From positions 62,001 through 126,000 of the forward strand of contig MU008168.1 of NCBI GenBank assembly GCA_010909165.1: a stretch of DNA of 64,000 nucleotides, in the 5' to 3' direction. Below, one piece after another: positions 46,114-57,679 of this stretch. The translations under genes were made by a program, and so were the position numbers. Source of the DNA: Anthoceros angustus (taxonomy: Eukaryota; Streptophyta; Anthocerotopsida; Anthocerotales; Anthocerotaceae). Each line of letters begins with the position of its first letter. Position 1 is the stretch's first letter. Under the pieces are notes generated by a model. That model was not told the DNA's origin. It did no database searches and saw only the letters and a list, made by a program, of their open reading frames with translations.

Positions 46114-49100
46114 CTAGGCCTTCATGTTACCAAGACACAAGTATTTCACCTGCGATGGACAACCAACAAGGCAACAATTCAATTTCTCGCAGAAGCTGAA
46201 TTCCAGGGCCACCGAACCAAAAGCTAAGGCGTACACCTCCGCCTCTGCAAAGTGAGCGAGGGAACACCTCTAGGTACTCGTCGATCCCGTATTTCGAACC
46301 TTCTCTGCCGAGGCCGGATTCTTTCACACCTCCGAAAGGAGCAACCTGTAGCAGCCAAAAGCGAAATGTCACACGATCATGTGCAATGATAACCGCTCAA
46401 ATCAGCTTAGACATGCCGAGATGGACACCTCATTAGATATGATCCCTTCATTCAAACCGACCATCCCGTATTCCAGAGCTTCTGCAACTCGCCAGGCTCT
46501 GGAAATGTTCTCCGTGAAGATGTAAGATGCCAAGCCTGTAGAAGCAATCGGAGTCAGTGCTGTCGGGATCTCGGGTAAGGCTGAAATGAGGAAAACCAGA
46601 AACACATGTACCGAATTCTGTGTCGTTTGCCATCCGAATACCCTCATCATCAGTTTTAAATCGAATAAGTGGTGCCACTGGCCCAAAGACCTCCTCCCTG
46701 CAAGTACAGTATAAAAAAAAGGAACTGAGGGGATTGTACCTTCGATTCCAAACCGCCTTCATATATCCGCAAAGAAGAGACAAAATATGAACCTGGATAT
46801 AAGCATATCGTCAGTGGCATCTGCAAGAACTGTTGGCTCATAGAATGTGTATCCTAGCCCGTGTCGTTTCCCACCGGTTAACACTTTAGCCCCCTGCGCA
46901 AGTATAAAATGCCATTGACACAGAACTGTGGGCCACCAACTAAAAACTGCAACCCCGCTTGTGCACCAAAGAGCTGTGATTCAACGCCTTTGTGGGTGGA
47001 GGAAGATTTACCTTAGATACAGCATCTGTCAGATGTTTTTCAACCTGAACGCACCAGGAAAATTCAAAAATGAAGATGAGAACACCAACCAAAGATGGTT
47101 CCAGACAATAGCGTATCAGCGCAAGTAGCAGTGAAATGTTCAGATTTTCACCTTCACAACAGCTGCCTCATTTATCAAGGGACCCTGTTAATGCACCTTC
47201 CACACAACCACACCACATACATCAGACACGTTCCCATGAACATTTAGCATCTAACTGAATCCTGCCAGGGCTTACAGAGCCAGAAGTGGCCCAAACATTT
47301 AAATACAGAGCTACTCACCTGACTAACTCCATCTTCCAGACCGTTGCCAACTTGCAGTGTCGACACAGCCTTGACAAAAGCCTCTGCAAATCTTGAGTAG
47401 ATGCCTATGTTGTTCAGCATGACACAACGAGCAAGGTCAGGATTTCTTGGACGCACTACATTAGAATTTCTTGGAAACTACACAAGAGAGTTTCAAATAG
47501 TGGACAGCCAACAATCATCCAAAGTGTTGCAGTCAGCACTTTCTTTGCCTACCTACTTTCTTACAACAGACACCATCCTGTTCCGAAGGGGCATGAAGAT
47601 GGATAACAGGAGCTCATACCATCCTGCACGAGAATTCTGTTGACACAAACACATGTTTGACCTGAATTTCGATATTTGGCTGCCAGCTGTAACAACAGGA
47701 AGTTTGGATGAGATTCAAGGTGTAAGCTCAATTCTGCCACAAGCAACAGATGCCACAAATGGGTGAAATTTGTGGTTGAACAACGATCAACTTACAGCAC
47801 CCTTCACTGCGACATCAATGTTGGCATCGTCGAAAACAATACAAGGTGCATTCCCACCTAACTCCAGAGATACCTGAGAGATTCATCCAGCATCCTGTTA
47901 CAATAAGGCTACAGGGGTTTTTTAGTACACAGCAGGGAAGACAGTTGCACACCTTCTTCACAGTTGCAGCGGCTCCAGCCATTAGGTATTTCCCAACAGC
48001 AGTTGACCCCGTGAAAGAAATCTTACGAACCTGTGAGCAATATGATACCCTAAATGAGGATCACATCAGTTCTACGAAGGCTATAGAGGCAGTAACAGCA
48101 CTTTTCGAGAGGAAGTTGGGTGAGCAGCTGATGTATCAACCTTAGTACTCTGCAACAGTGCAGATCCTATTTCGACGGCATCCCCCATTACCACATTAAC
48201 CACACCCTGCATCCACAGAGGACGTCGCAACTAACATCAACCGTTCATCGAAGAACAATTGGGGAACTGAAAGACAAAAGTAAACCAGCCAACAAGGTAA
48301 CCAGACCTACAGATGTCTCATATACAAGGGGTGCAGTAAGCAATCGAGAGAGAAGGATCTAGAGACAGTACTGGCGGTATGCCTGCATCAATAGCTAGTG
48401 CTGCGACAGCCAATGCTGTTAAGGGAGTGAGCTCGGCTGGCTTGATGACGACTGTACAACCAGCAGCAAGAGCAGGGGCAACCTGCAAAGCAATCCCCAA
48501 ACACCAATAAGGAACACTATGAATGTACCTAATCAGATCACATGAAGCAGTCTGAGACCAAATGATACATCATCACCATCAAAAAATTCAAGGGAAAAAA
48601 TCAAATTCACACACCTTACGGGTGATCATTGCTAAAGGGAAGTTCCAAGGCGTGATGGAGCCTACAACACCAACAGGCTGCACAGGTCGGTAGAATCAAG
48701 TATTGCTCTCAAGCTGCTACATTAAATCGAGGCTACAGCATGATCAGATTCTAATTCTCAGCAGTGAGACAGCAACAAGATCTGTACCTGCTTAAGCACA
48801 AAGATCCGTTTGTCAGCTGAAGGTGCTGGTATAATGTCACCATATATTCGCTTGGCCTCTTCCGCAAAGAATTCCACAAAGCTAGCCCCGTAGGTCACCT
48901 GGTTGTGAACAGTTTAGTACCTACGCCGAGCACCCGTAAGCAAATGGACAGGAGCAATCGCATCTGCGAACCTCTCCCAATGCTTCCTTAAGTGGCTTTC
49001 CTTGCTCAAGGGTGATCAGCTGTGCAAGGCTGACATGCTGCTCCATCAACGAGTTGTACCTTCAATTCACAGAACCGACGAGAATTTAGGATCCATACAC

Positions 49101-49690
49101 AGCGCAATACGACAAGCATCCAGACAAAAAGCAACCGCACTGGGAAGAATCCTCTGCAGACTGCTTTCAAAGCAAACTTACTCACTCTCAAGCCTGTACA
49201 CAAGACTCCACACAGTCTAGTGCCTTACCAATTCCGCAGAAGCTTGCTGCGCTCTGCCGCTGTCCTTTGGCTCCAATCTACACGCAAACAGTCAACAACA
49301 TAAATAAGCATTGCGAAACCCACGAACTTCACCAGAATCTACAACCAGGCATACGGACCATGCAGAGCACCATGAGCTGCATCGATAGCAGCATCCGTCT
49401 CCTGCCTACCCATGTAAGGCACGTCCACAATGTGCTCCCCTGTCGCCGGGTTATGCACCTGCAAGAGCACCAAACCGGGCCACAGTCCAGTCCAGGCCAA
49501 GAACTTAAACACCGGACTGCACCCAGCTAGATGAATTCCCCGCAAGCAAATCAACAGTCGTTACCGCCAAACTCCGACCATCGCCAGCGCCGACCCACTT
49601 CCCTCCAATCAACCCCTGCGACCGCAACAGCTTCAGTTGCAGCAACTGCCTGACAACATCCTCCGTCCGGGACCCCGAACTCGACCCCAT
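46114..49690 (-). CDS. ALDH5F1: Succinate-semialdehyde dehydrogenase (ALDH5 family)
   Basis: Nineteen exons from 49690 to 46114 (first 49690-49565, second 49458-49359, last 46149-46114), giving 498 residues with consistent phases. The enzyme oxidises succinic semialdehyde to succinate with NAD+, the last step of the GABA shunt. Diagnostic blocks: [72 protein letters not shown], catalytic Glu in [10 protein letters not shown], catalytic Cys in [40 protein letters not shown], and [15 protein letters not shown] near the end. The second Cys two residues after the catalytic one matches the redox-sensitive SSADH pattern. The first Met (49690) gives only about 17 residues before the enzyme proper, so no long mitochondrial presequence is visible. 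Confidence 0.93.
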
Positions 49691-50467
49691 CTGCGCGCCA
49701 GCAGCAACCTCGTCAGCCCCTCGTGCCCGTCCACACACTCACAATTCCAATCCCGATTCCAACTCCCCAACTCCAGCTCCGCCCACCCCCAGCTCCAAAA
49801 TCTGCAATCCCCGCACAACACCCCAGTTCTCCTCTCCCAACCACATCAAACGCAAGAACCCACTAACACCTCCCCCGAATTCCGTACACCCACAACCACC
49901 CACCGTCCGCAGCCCACAGGCGTTGGCGATCCGGCAAGGCGCTCCACGAGACGCGACCCACGCACACGACTCAGACAAGAGCAGCCCGATGGCACTTCCA
50001 CCTCTCCGCAACTGCCATCTGCAGAGTTGCATCTTTCGAACAATGCAGCAACGTCGCAGCCGCGTCACTCCCGTGCCACTTCCATTTTCGTCTCCTTAAT
50101 AAACCCGCACCAAAATCAGACAAACGAAAAGGAAACGAAATCGAGGGCGGCGAATGGGCAAGTGACACCGAGCTTCGCCTCCGACCGCAGCACTGGCAGC
50201 CGCTTTCCGCCTGCATCGTTGCCCGCCAGGGGCTTTCAACAGCGGCCTCCCCTGGCGCGCTCGGCTGCCATCGCGGGCCCGCTGGCCCGTTCCCCGTGCC
50301 GGTGCCGTGCCCTTCTGCCCTCGCTTCCGGATCCTCCATCTTCCTGTCGGTTCGTCCTCCATCGCTCCAGTGTCGTCGCCCGCGTTGCAAAAAAATGACG
50401 CGTTAGGGTTTGCAGAATCGGATCGATTGATTCATTCTTTCCGGGTCGTGAAGGATAGTTCCGGGAC
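49691..50467. promoter_or_regulatory. Divergent intergenic region of SSADH and F-box/WD40 genes
   Basis: 777 bp between start codons. A TTAGGGTTT telo-box-like motif lies at about 50403-50411, just upstream of the F-box gene. Open frames here are compositional (Pro/Ser/Arg-rich) and not called. Confidence 0.4.
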
Positions 50468-52169
50468 ATGGCCTTGGAGCAGGGCGGGGAAGGCGAGCAG
50501 GAGCCGGGTGTGGCGGACGATGCATGGAACGACTCCTGCAGCAGCTCTGGCGTGGCTCCTCTCCCAGCCGTGCTGAGATCGGGGGAAGGTTCTGGGAAGG
50601 GGGCCCCGGCGGCGGGGGATGGCGGCTTGGAGCGGGGGAGCGTGTTCACGGAGATGCCGGCGGCACTGGTGCTCGAGATATTCTCGCACCTTGACGCGCG
50701 GGAGCTGTGCGTAGTGTCGTGCGTCTGCCCGCTCTTCAGGCGACTGGCGTCGGACAGCCACGGGTGGAAGGACTTCTACTGCGAGCGATGGGGGCTGCCA
50801 GCGGCGGCGGTCGGGGCTGGGGAGAGGGAGAAGTCGTGGCGGGATCTGTACGTGGACCGGGAATGGAGGTCGAAGGCGCTCACCGGGAGGTTCCGGATGG
50901 ACATGTTGCACGGGCACACGGCGCCGGTGCGGTGCGTGCGGATGCTGGCGCCAGCGAACCTGATTGTCACGGCGGGGTATGATTCCGTGGTGCGGTTCTG
51001 GAACATGGAGGAGGGCTGCAGTGCGCGTGCTCGCGGGCCATGGGGAGCCGCTGCGGGCCATCGCGCTGGACATGGGGATGCTGGCGGTGGCGGGGAGCGA
51101 CGGGCTGATTAGGGTTTGGCATGCGAGGGCCGGGTGCAAGCACTTGTTTGATGTGGCGGGGAGGCGGATGCCGCGCTGCGGGGCACAGGGCCGGTGAGTT
51201 GCCTGGGGATGGACGCCAGGAATTTGTACAGCGGGTCGTGGGATATGACGGTGAGGGTTTGGGACAGGGGAGCTTCAAGTGCGTGATGAGCCTGCAGCAT
51301 GTGGACTGGGTGTGGGCGCTGGTGGCAAGGGGCAAGGTTGCTGAGCAGCGCGGGGGCGATGCGTACACCTGGGATCTGGAGACGGGGAGTTGCTGAGAGT
51401 GCGGGTGGGTGTGCATACGGGGCAGGTGTATGCCGTGGAGGCGAGCCAGTCCGGGCATTTTCTTTTCACGGGCGGGGAGGATGGGGCCGTGCGGATGTTT
51501 GACGACCGGGTGCCTTGGAGAAGGCCCAAGAAGGGGGGGGATTTCGTGTGCCAGTGGGCAGGGTCGCAGGGCGCGGTTGCGGCGTGGATCCCGCACGGGA
51601 CTGCGGTTTACGCGCTGGCGTACGAGGATCCCTGGCTGGTGTCGGCGTCCGAGGACGGGCAGCTGGCCATGATGAACGTCACGCAGGTGATCAAGCGGGC
51701 CTCTGCGGGCGGGAGGTGGCACCGCGCTCCTGCGCAGGCGGTGTTTTGCCGAGGGATGACCGCGCAGCGGATGCTCGGGGGGTTTCACCGGAGCGTATAT
51801 TCTGTTGACATCGGGGCGGATCGGGTTGTCGGTGGCGGGGAGGAGCCCGTAGTTCGGATTTGGGATTTCACCCAGGCTCTGGAAACTGAGAGGCGGGTGC
51901 AAGCGTCTCGGAGTAGGAGGCTGGATAATCGAGCGCGGCGGAAGAAGAAGGGTGCAGGGGAGGAGAAGGCTATGTGGGCGGGGGCAACCAGCACCACAGC
52001 CTGGACGAACAGGCCAGAGCCCTCCGAAGAAGAGGTTCACATCCCGGCCTTAGAGTGGTCTCCGCTTTTGCAAGCTGGGAGTAGTTGCAAAGGCCCTATG
52101 CTGGAGATGGGGCGTGCCGTTGCTGATGCTAGCAAAGCCAACTCTCCTGGTTGCTTGCATCCGGCTTGA
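50468..52169 (+). CDS. F-box/WD40 protein, frame interrupted at four G runs
   Basis: From ATG 50468 an F-box (FTEMPAALVLEIFSHLDARE) is followed by WD40 repeats: MLHGHTAPVRCVRML, VTAGYDSVVRFWNME, LAGHGEPLRAIALDMG, LYSGSWDMTVRVWDRG, GHFLFTGGEDGAVRMF. F-box/WD40 proteins present substrates to SCF ubiquitin ligases. The protein reads continuously only if the frame changes near 51013, 51158, 51268 and 51385. Each site is a run of three or more G, and homology resumes at once on the other side. That pattern fits under-called G homopolymers better than pseudogene decay, since no other lesion is seen. The last frame runs to TGA 52167-52169 with a basic, then acidic C-terminal tail. Apparently intronless, GC-rich. 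Confidence 0.75.
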
Positions 52170-53014
52170 TATTTTCGGCTGGCTTCTGTCAATTATGTAG
52201 GCTATTCTTTTCAGACTTTTCGTCTGCGCTTTCCCTCTGGGGCCGATGTAACATCATTCCACTTGAAATGGACTACGTGGGTCTCGGTTTTTCTCTACCA
52301 CTCCTGTCTAATGGTACAACTGTATGGCGCACAAGAGTCGGTTGATAGAGGTATAAGCTTGGGGCAGCATTGCCTGGTCGCGGAAGGCTGAGTTTCGGGG
52401 AACAGACTTTCCCCGTTTATCAACTGCCAGAACTGGTCTTACTATTGTCTATGGGTACACATTGCCACCCTCTCGAACAGAGCAGAGAACCCCTGACCAG
52501 GTGGGATACCGCGAGACAAGAAACCGCGCGCAGTGTACAAGGTATATAGAAGGGCGGCCAAGGGCCTGGGAACAAAATTGGTTGCTACAAGCTCAGGGCA
52601 GAAGCGCCAGGTCGCGAGAGGCCGTGACTTAGTGAAAACAGCCTTTCCCAGCCTGTAACATCAGCGCAGGAGCAGCCCTACGACTAGATAACCCCCCATG
52701 TGTCTAAAGCCGCCCATCAAGAATTCCGAACAGCTTTACGATCTCTGTCTTCTCTGAAGACACCTACAATGAAATGACAGAGATCTGCTGAGCGCAACCC
52801 ATACCACACAAACCTAAGATGCTGAGTGTATGGACAAAGTTGCCACTGAACTATAATGCCTGCACCAGGCAGAAAGCTCAACCACCTTGATGTACTGTTA
52901 AATAAGCTCAACTACCTTAATTAAGACTGTTGAATAAAGGATCTAACCCCCTGTTGTGGTAGCCTTCATGCACTGAGGAACAAATCCGTTTCAGTAAACT
53001 GTAAGGCTACTGAT
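52170..53014. other. Convergent intergenic region with an imperfect direct repeat
   Basis: Two related segments of about 70 bp, near 52353-52425 and 52589-52660, share phrases of the form GGGCAG..GC(C)AGGTCGCG(G/A)GAGGC..GACTTTCCC. They are about 236 bp apart. They could be 3'-UTR repeats or relics of a small RNA unit; I cannot decide. Confidence 0.4.
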
Positions 53015-54880
53015 TCAACTGTCATCGTCCTCGTCATCCTCATCGGCATCCTCCTCGTCATCCTCATCATCAAAACCACCATCCCCTCCCTTTCCCTGCT
53101 TTAGAACAAGCAGCAGCAGCAAGTACCCACTCAAGATCCGAGTATGAAAAGCCACAATACTATCAAACACGTCCACTCTTTCTACCGGGCGTTAAAAACT
53201 CACCACGCCATCTTCATCCTCATCTTCAACCTCCTCATCCTCATACTCTTCATCGGCTTCCTGCCATCCATGAAACCAGGACTAACAATAAGAAAAACAG
53301 ACCTTCAAATCCACGAAGAGACCCAACTGAAAAAGGAGCAAAACGGGAACGGACATTACATTATTGAAGTACTTGAGAGGATTGGGCCACAGATCTTCTT
53401 TGATAATATCTGCAACCTGGAGGAAACCAGGTTCACATTGTTCAAATTTCCGCAAACAGATTGTCTTAACAATTCAGGGCAAGCAAATTCTGTACACGCA
53501 AATCCTACTCCTATTTCTTCAGGGAAGAATTACCTCATCTGAGATACCATCTACTTGATCTTTCAACTGTACATCCTTAAACCACTTGAAGAAGCTGCAA
53601 GACAACAACGACGGCCAACCTAACTTTTGAACAAGTGCCCAAACCAACACAGCGAGTTTAGCGCAAACAACCATATGCAGCTGTAGCCAAACCTGTCCTG
53701 AGCCATAAATGACCTTTTGTTTCCCTCTTTTTCATGCAAAACGCCATTAGTCAGATCCTGCACGTCTCCACAAGGCAAGGATACTTGGTGAGCCAAAGAC
53801 GTCTTCCCCATTAGCCATGAACTTCAACGAAACTTCTATGGTCTAACGGTTTCTGCCAAAGACATACCATGCCATCTTTCCACCGAGGTTGAGTACCATT
53901 GACAGAGATGGTCCCTTCATCCGAGAAGCGAAACACCTTGGTCAACTTCGAATCCTCGAAGTAAGGATTTTGTTTAAACGTCTACAGAACAGAAACTCAC
54001 ATTTGACACCTGGCTCCAGGAAAGTTCAAGCCAAACAGCACCCACAGCTAGACCTAATCAGCCAATACTTTTCAGAAAACTCACAAACGTGATGCTGTAT
54101 CCTGACTTTACGTCTTTGAAGTCCTCCACATCCAAAGACCTTAAGTATTTAAAGACCTGCATTCCACGCAGAAACCCTGGCGATGAGCATCCACGAAACG
54201 CCCGTACGTCGCCTCTACATTCCAAGACACCATCATCAAGCGCCGCCTACCTTTTGGTCATCCTCGGTAAGGAGCTCGCACAGCATCGGATGGCTCAGGA
54301 ACTGCACCCCAGAACCACGCCAATCAGCAGGCATCCAACGCACCACGACAAACAGCAAACGAAAGCGGCGCCGACACGATTCAAAAACCACAGTCCCCGA
54401 TCACGCCAGTCCAACAAGAAGCAGGAACCGGATTACGACGTACAGCCGTGAGCCAGAAGTCGGGAATATTCTGAATAATTTCATTCCGCTTGTTATACAC
54501 GGGGCGCCTAATTTCGTTATACTTCTGCTCCACCTCCAACACTTTGTCGCTAGCCTCCTCATTAACCTGCACACCGGCCGCCAGGCCCCGAGGGCGTGAG
54601 AAACCAAACCCGCATCCCCAGCCGGCACCAGCACCGGCCTCGCATCCAATTCAAAAACGGCGCCTTCCCACAGCCGCCACGCAAAGAACAAGAAACAAAG
54701 CACTCAGGCACAAAGACAAGGCTTTCTGAACAAGCGCGATTTAGTCCGGGACCAAGAATTCACCTTCTCCAATTCGTCCTGCACTTCTTGAAGCTTCTCG
54801 ATGTTCATCACCAGCTCGGCGTCGAGGGCCTCGGAGCCCTCGTCCTCGTCCACCTTGGCGCGCTTGCCCTTGTCCGCCAT
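53015..54880 (-). CDS. SET/NAP1-related histone chaperone (NRP type)
   Basis: Ten exons: 54880-54764, 54566-54444, 54301-54251, 54156-54085, 53981-53868, 53757-53693, 53594-53534, 53416-53360, 53260-53204, 53098-53015, giving 266 residues, the usual size for plant NRP proteins. It is a nuclear chaperone for H2A-H2B. The N-terminal dimerisation helix ([18 protein letters not shown], then [20 protein letters not shown]) leads into the earmuff domain ([71 protein letters not shown]). The C-terminal tail is almost all Asp/Glu. The acceptor of the last exon (CTAAAG) was chosen on phase and composition. Confidence 0.92.
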
Positions 54881-55760
54881 GGCGGCAGGCGCGGCGGCCG
54901 CGCCCAGGGCAGAGCTGCGGCGCGCAGCCTGGCCTGAGGTCCCGTGCGGCGGCCCCGCCCGGCCTCCCGGCCCCCGCCAAAGACACTACACGCCCTCGGC
55001 CCGGCCCCGGCAGCGGCGTCTCTCGGCGTCTCCCTCGCCTCTTGCCTGCGCAGCAAGGAGGATCTTGGATAGCATGGCGGAGACGCGATAGCACAGTAAG
55101 GACACGCCGCGCCTCAAGCAACCACACCAGGGCTTCCCAGCGCTCCGCAAGGCAGATAGACTTTTACGCCGCACTCGGCAAGGAAGAAGGCCCCCGCCTC
55201 TCCCCGCCTGTCCACGCCCCCGAAAGGGATTTGGTAACTTGGTTTCCCGCTGCCCCACCGCCGCCAACCGGTCACCCGCGCCCGGGCTCCCAGTAAACGG
55301 CTTCCTTCACACAGTTGGTTTCCCTGTCCTCGTCCGCCGCAATCCAATCCCTAACACTTCCCATTACATAATAATATTCTTCTATCCTCCTTCATTGAGT
55401 GTTTTAGTCAATTTGGCGCTCCATAGATCTTTCAAAGTATACGTCCAAGTCCCTGGATTTGATCTTGGAGGAACCTTACAAGGCATCAACACAAATGCGT
55501 AGGACCATGAAGCAGGGATTGACCACACCCCATCAGAGCATTGATCTGTCCTTTGGATACTTAACTCAGTTATACATACTTAATCATAGTATATATTATA
55601 CATATTTTATAATTTTTTAAGAAAATTAGTTGAACATAAAGACTCATAGTATGATAGATACCCCAAACTCAAAAACTATGTACATGCAATACATGATAAT
55701 GAATGGGATATTTACATTCCATATAATTTAGAGGATCTTCAAGGACCTTACATTGGAGAG
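54881..55760. other. Upstream region of the histone chaperone gene
   Basis: GC-rich to about 55340, then sharply AT-rich. Contains the presumed NRP promoter; no other gene. Confidence 0.5.
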
Positions 55761-55870
55761 CATATATAGGTGGCACCAAAGGCCTTCAAAACACCAAGAC
55801 AGCAAAATTATATATCATATATAGGTGGCACCAAAGGCCTTCAAAACACCAAGACAGCAAAATCATATAT
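55761..55870. repeat. 55-bp tandem duplication
   Basis: CATATATAGGTGGCACCAAA begins at 55761 and again at 55816, and the following 35 bases match closely. Confidence 0.9.
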
Positions 55871-56119
55871 CAAGCAATCCTGAAGGGCTTCAGAATAGAG
55901 GTAAGCCACCAAGGGCCAAAGCAGCCAACGGTGGGAGGTAGGCAAGCGACCAAGGGCTAGAGTAGTTAAGGTAAAGAGTAGAGTAGCCAAGTGGAGAGTG
56001 AAGGACGAAGGATTTACGTGAAGTTCAATTTAGAACCCCATGAGTTCATGATGGACAGGATATTGGAAAGTAACCCACACAGTCAACCAAATCAATATCA
56101 CCAATTAATGACAATATCT

Positions 56120-56600
56120 TATTGGTTGACATACTTTTATAATTGGGTGGGATCTCCAGCTCATTGTCCACCGGAGGCAAACCATACCTAATTGGTTGAC
56201 ATAATTTTATAATTGGTTGGCATTTCTTTCATTTTTTTTAATCTACACCATAGCTATCAGTTGTTTGTGTCCTCCACGGTTACTCGATATCAAAATCCCA
56301 GTGAGGGACTTAAATTTAGACTTTGAATTATCTATGAAGTTTTCAAATTCACGAAAAGGAATTAGGTGTTAAAATAGTTGACTCATAAAATATTATTGTA
56401 CAATAATTCATGTGCCTTGTAGCAATAATTAATTTCCTTTGTGCCGTTTAATTTCATACTCTGAAATATCTGTAAAGTCTTCGAATTCACTAATTAGGTA
56501 TTATAACAGTTGACTTATAAAATCTTATTGTAAAATAATTAATATTCTTTATAACAATCATTAGTTTCCTTTCTACTAATATTTACAAAATAGTTCTTGA
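56120..56600. repeat. Diverged duplications in AT-rich DNA
   Basis: ATTGGTTGACATA..TTTTATAATTGG occurs at about 56130 and 56189. A unit of roughly 140 bp containing AATTAGGT(G/A)TTA, AGTTGACT and TAAAAT(A/C)TTATTGTA occurs at about 56316-56420 and again from about 56455. No coding region. Confidence 0.6.
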
Positions 56601-57679
56601 ACACATATGAGGACCAAATCTTATAAGACATGATTTGAGGGCATTCATCATGGAGGGATGCGATATTTTCCTTCAACAAGCTAAACTTTTAAATATTCAC
56701 GTCCACATTAAGACATTTGATGTTTGACTAGATATTAAAGAATTGCGGGTTTCAAGTTTTGCATACCACAAATTTAGAATGATTTTTAATTATTTTATAT
56801 ATAATTAAAACCTAGTTCACCTTCTTTCTATAAGTTTGTTTAGGAGCTTGTATAGTTTGGTGGTTAATATTGATATCTGGTAGTGTGGTACAAAACAATA
56901 CGGCGTGACGGAGGAGCGGCCATGACGGCTGCCGCGTCGGAGCCCGTGTTCTTGTCCGCCGGGGCGCGGCGGGACCGGATTCAGGTCACAGCGAAGCACA
57001 GGCTTTAGAGCGGTGGGCTTCATGCGGTTTTCTCGCCTCGGGTTAACGTTTCGGAGCCGGAAGCAGATTTGGAGTAATGTTTAGGGTTCAGAGCGGGAGC
57101 GGTTTCCTTTTTGGGGTTTTTTTTATATTTCTTTTTTCGCCATGAGGCTCCTTTCTTCCGCGTCCGTCAAGGACATTCCTTGTCCCGTGTGCCGGGAGGT
57201 TGTTTCTCGTCTCCACTGCTTCTGAGCGGGGGGTGGCTCTACAGGAGGACGGCAGATGTGTAGCGAGGTTTAGGTTGGACTCCGCTAAGGTGAGTCAGGA
57301 GCCCTTTTTTCTCGACAGAATAGTCTTCTGCTAGGCTCTTACCATTGCCCCGTGTGTTTCTTTGGGAGGTCTGTCAGGAACTGTTTATGACCGCCTCAGG
57401 GACTACTTCACTCTCGAGGATCCCTCTAAAGGGTTTTTCGGAGCTGTTTATTCTAGCAGCTGCTGTGGCGAGGGGGGGAGGAAGGGGCGAGGGGACACTT
57501 CTACGAATTGCTCAGGTTTTGCGTGCCAGCTGGTTACTGGATATGGAGAAGCCTATCTAAGTGCTGCACCCTATCGCTGTGGGCGCGGCGTTCTTGCGGC
57601 TTATTAGTCTGTGAGGCATTACCAGATCTAGCTTTGGGAATAGTTCATGACTTGAGTATCTTAGTCCCTATTATTTTGG

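Noticed and set aside
49637-50398. 253-codon plus-strand frame between SSADH and the F-box gene
   Set aside because: It is antisense to the SSADH first exon and its leader, and is compositionally Pro/Ser/Arg-rich without a motif.
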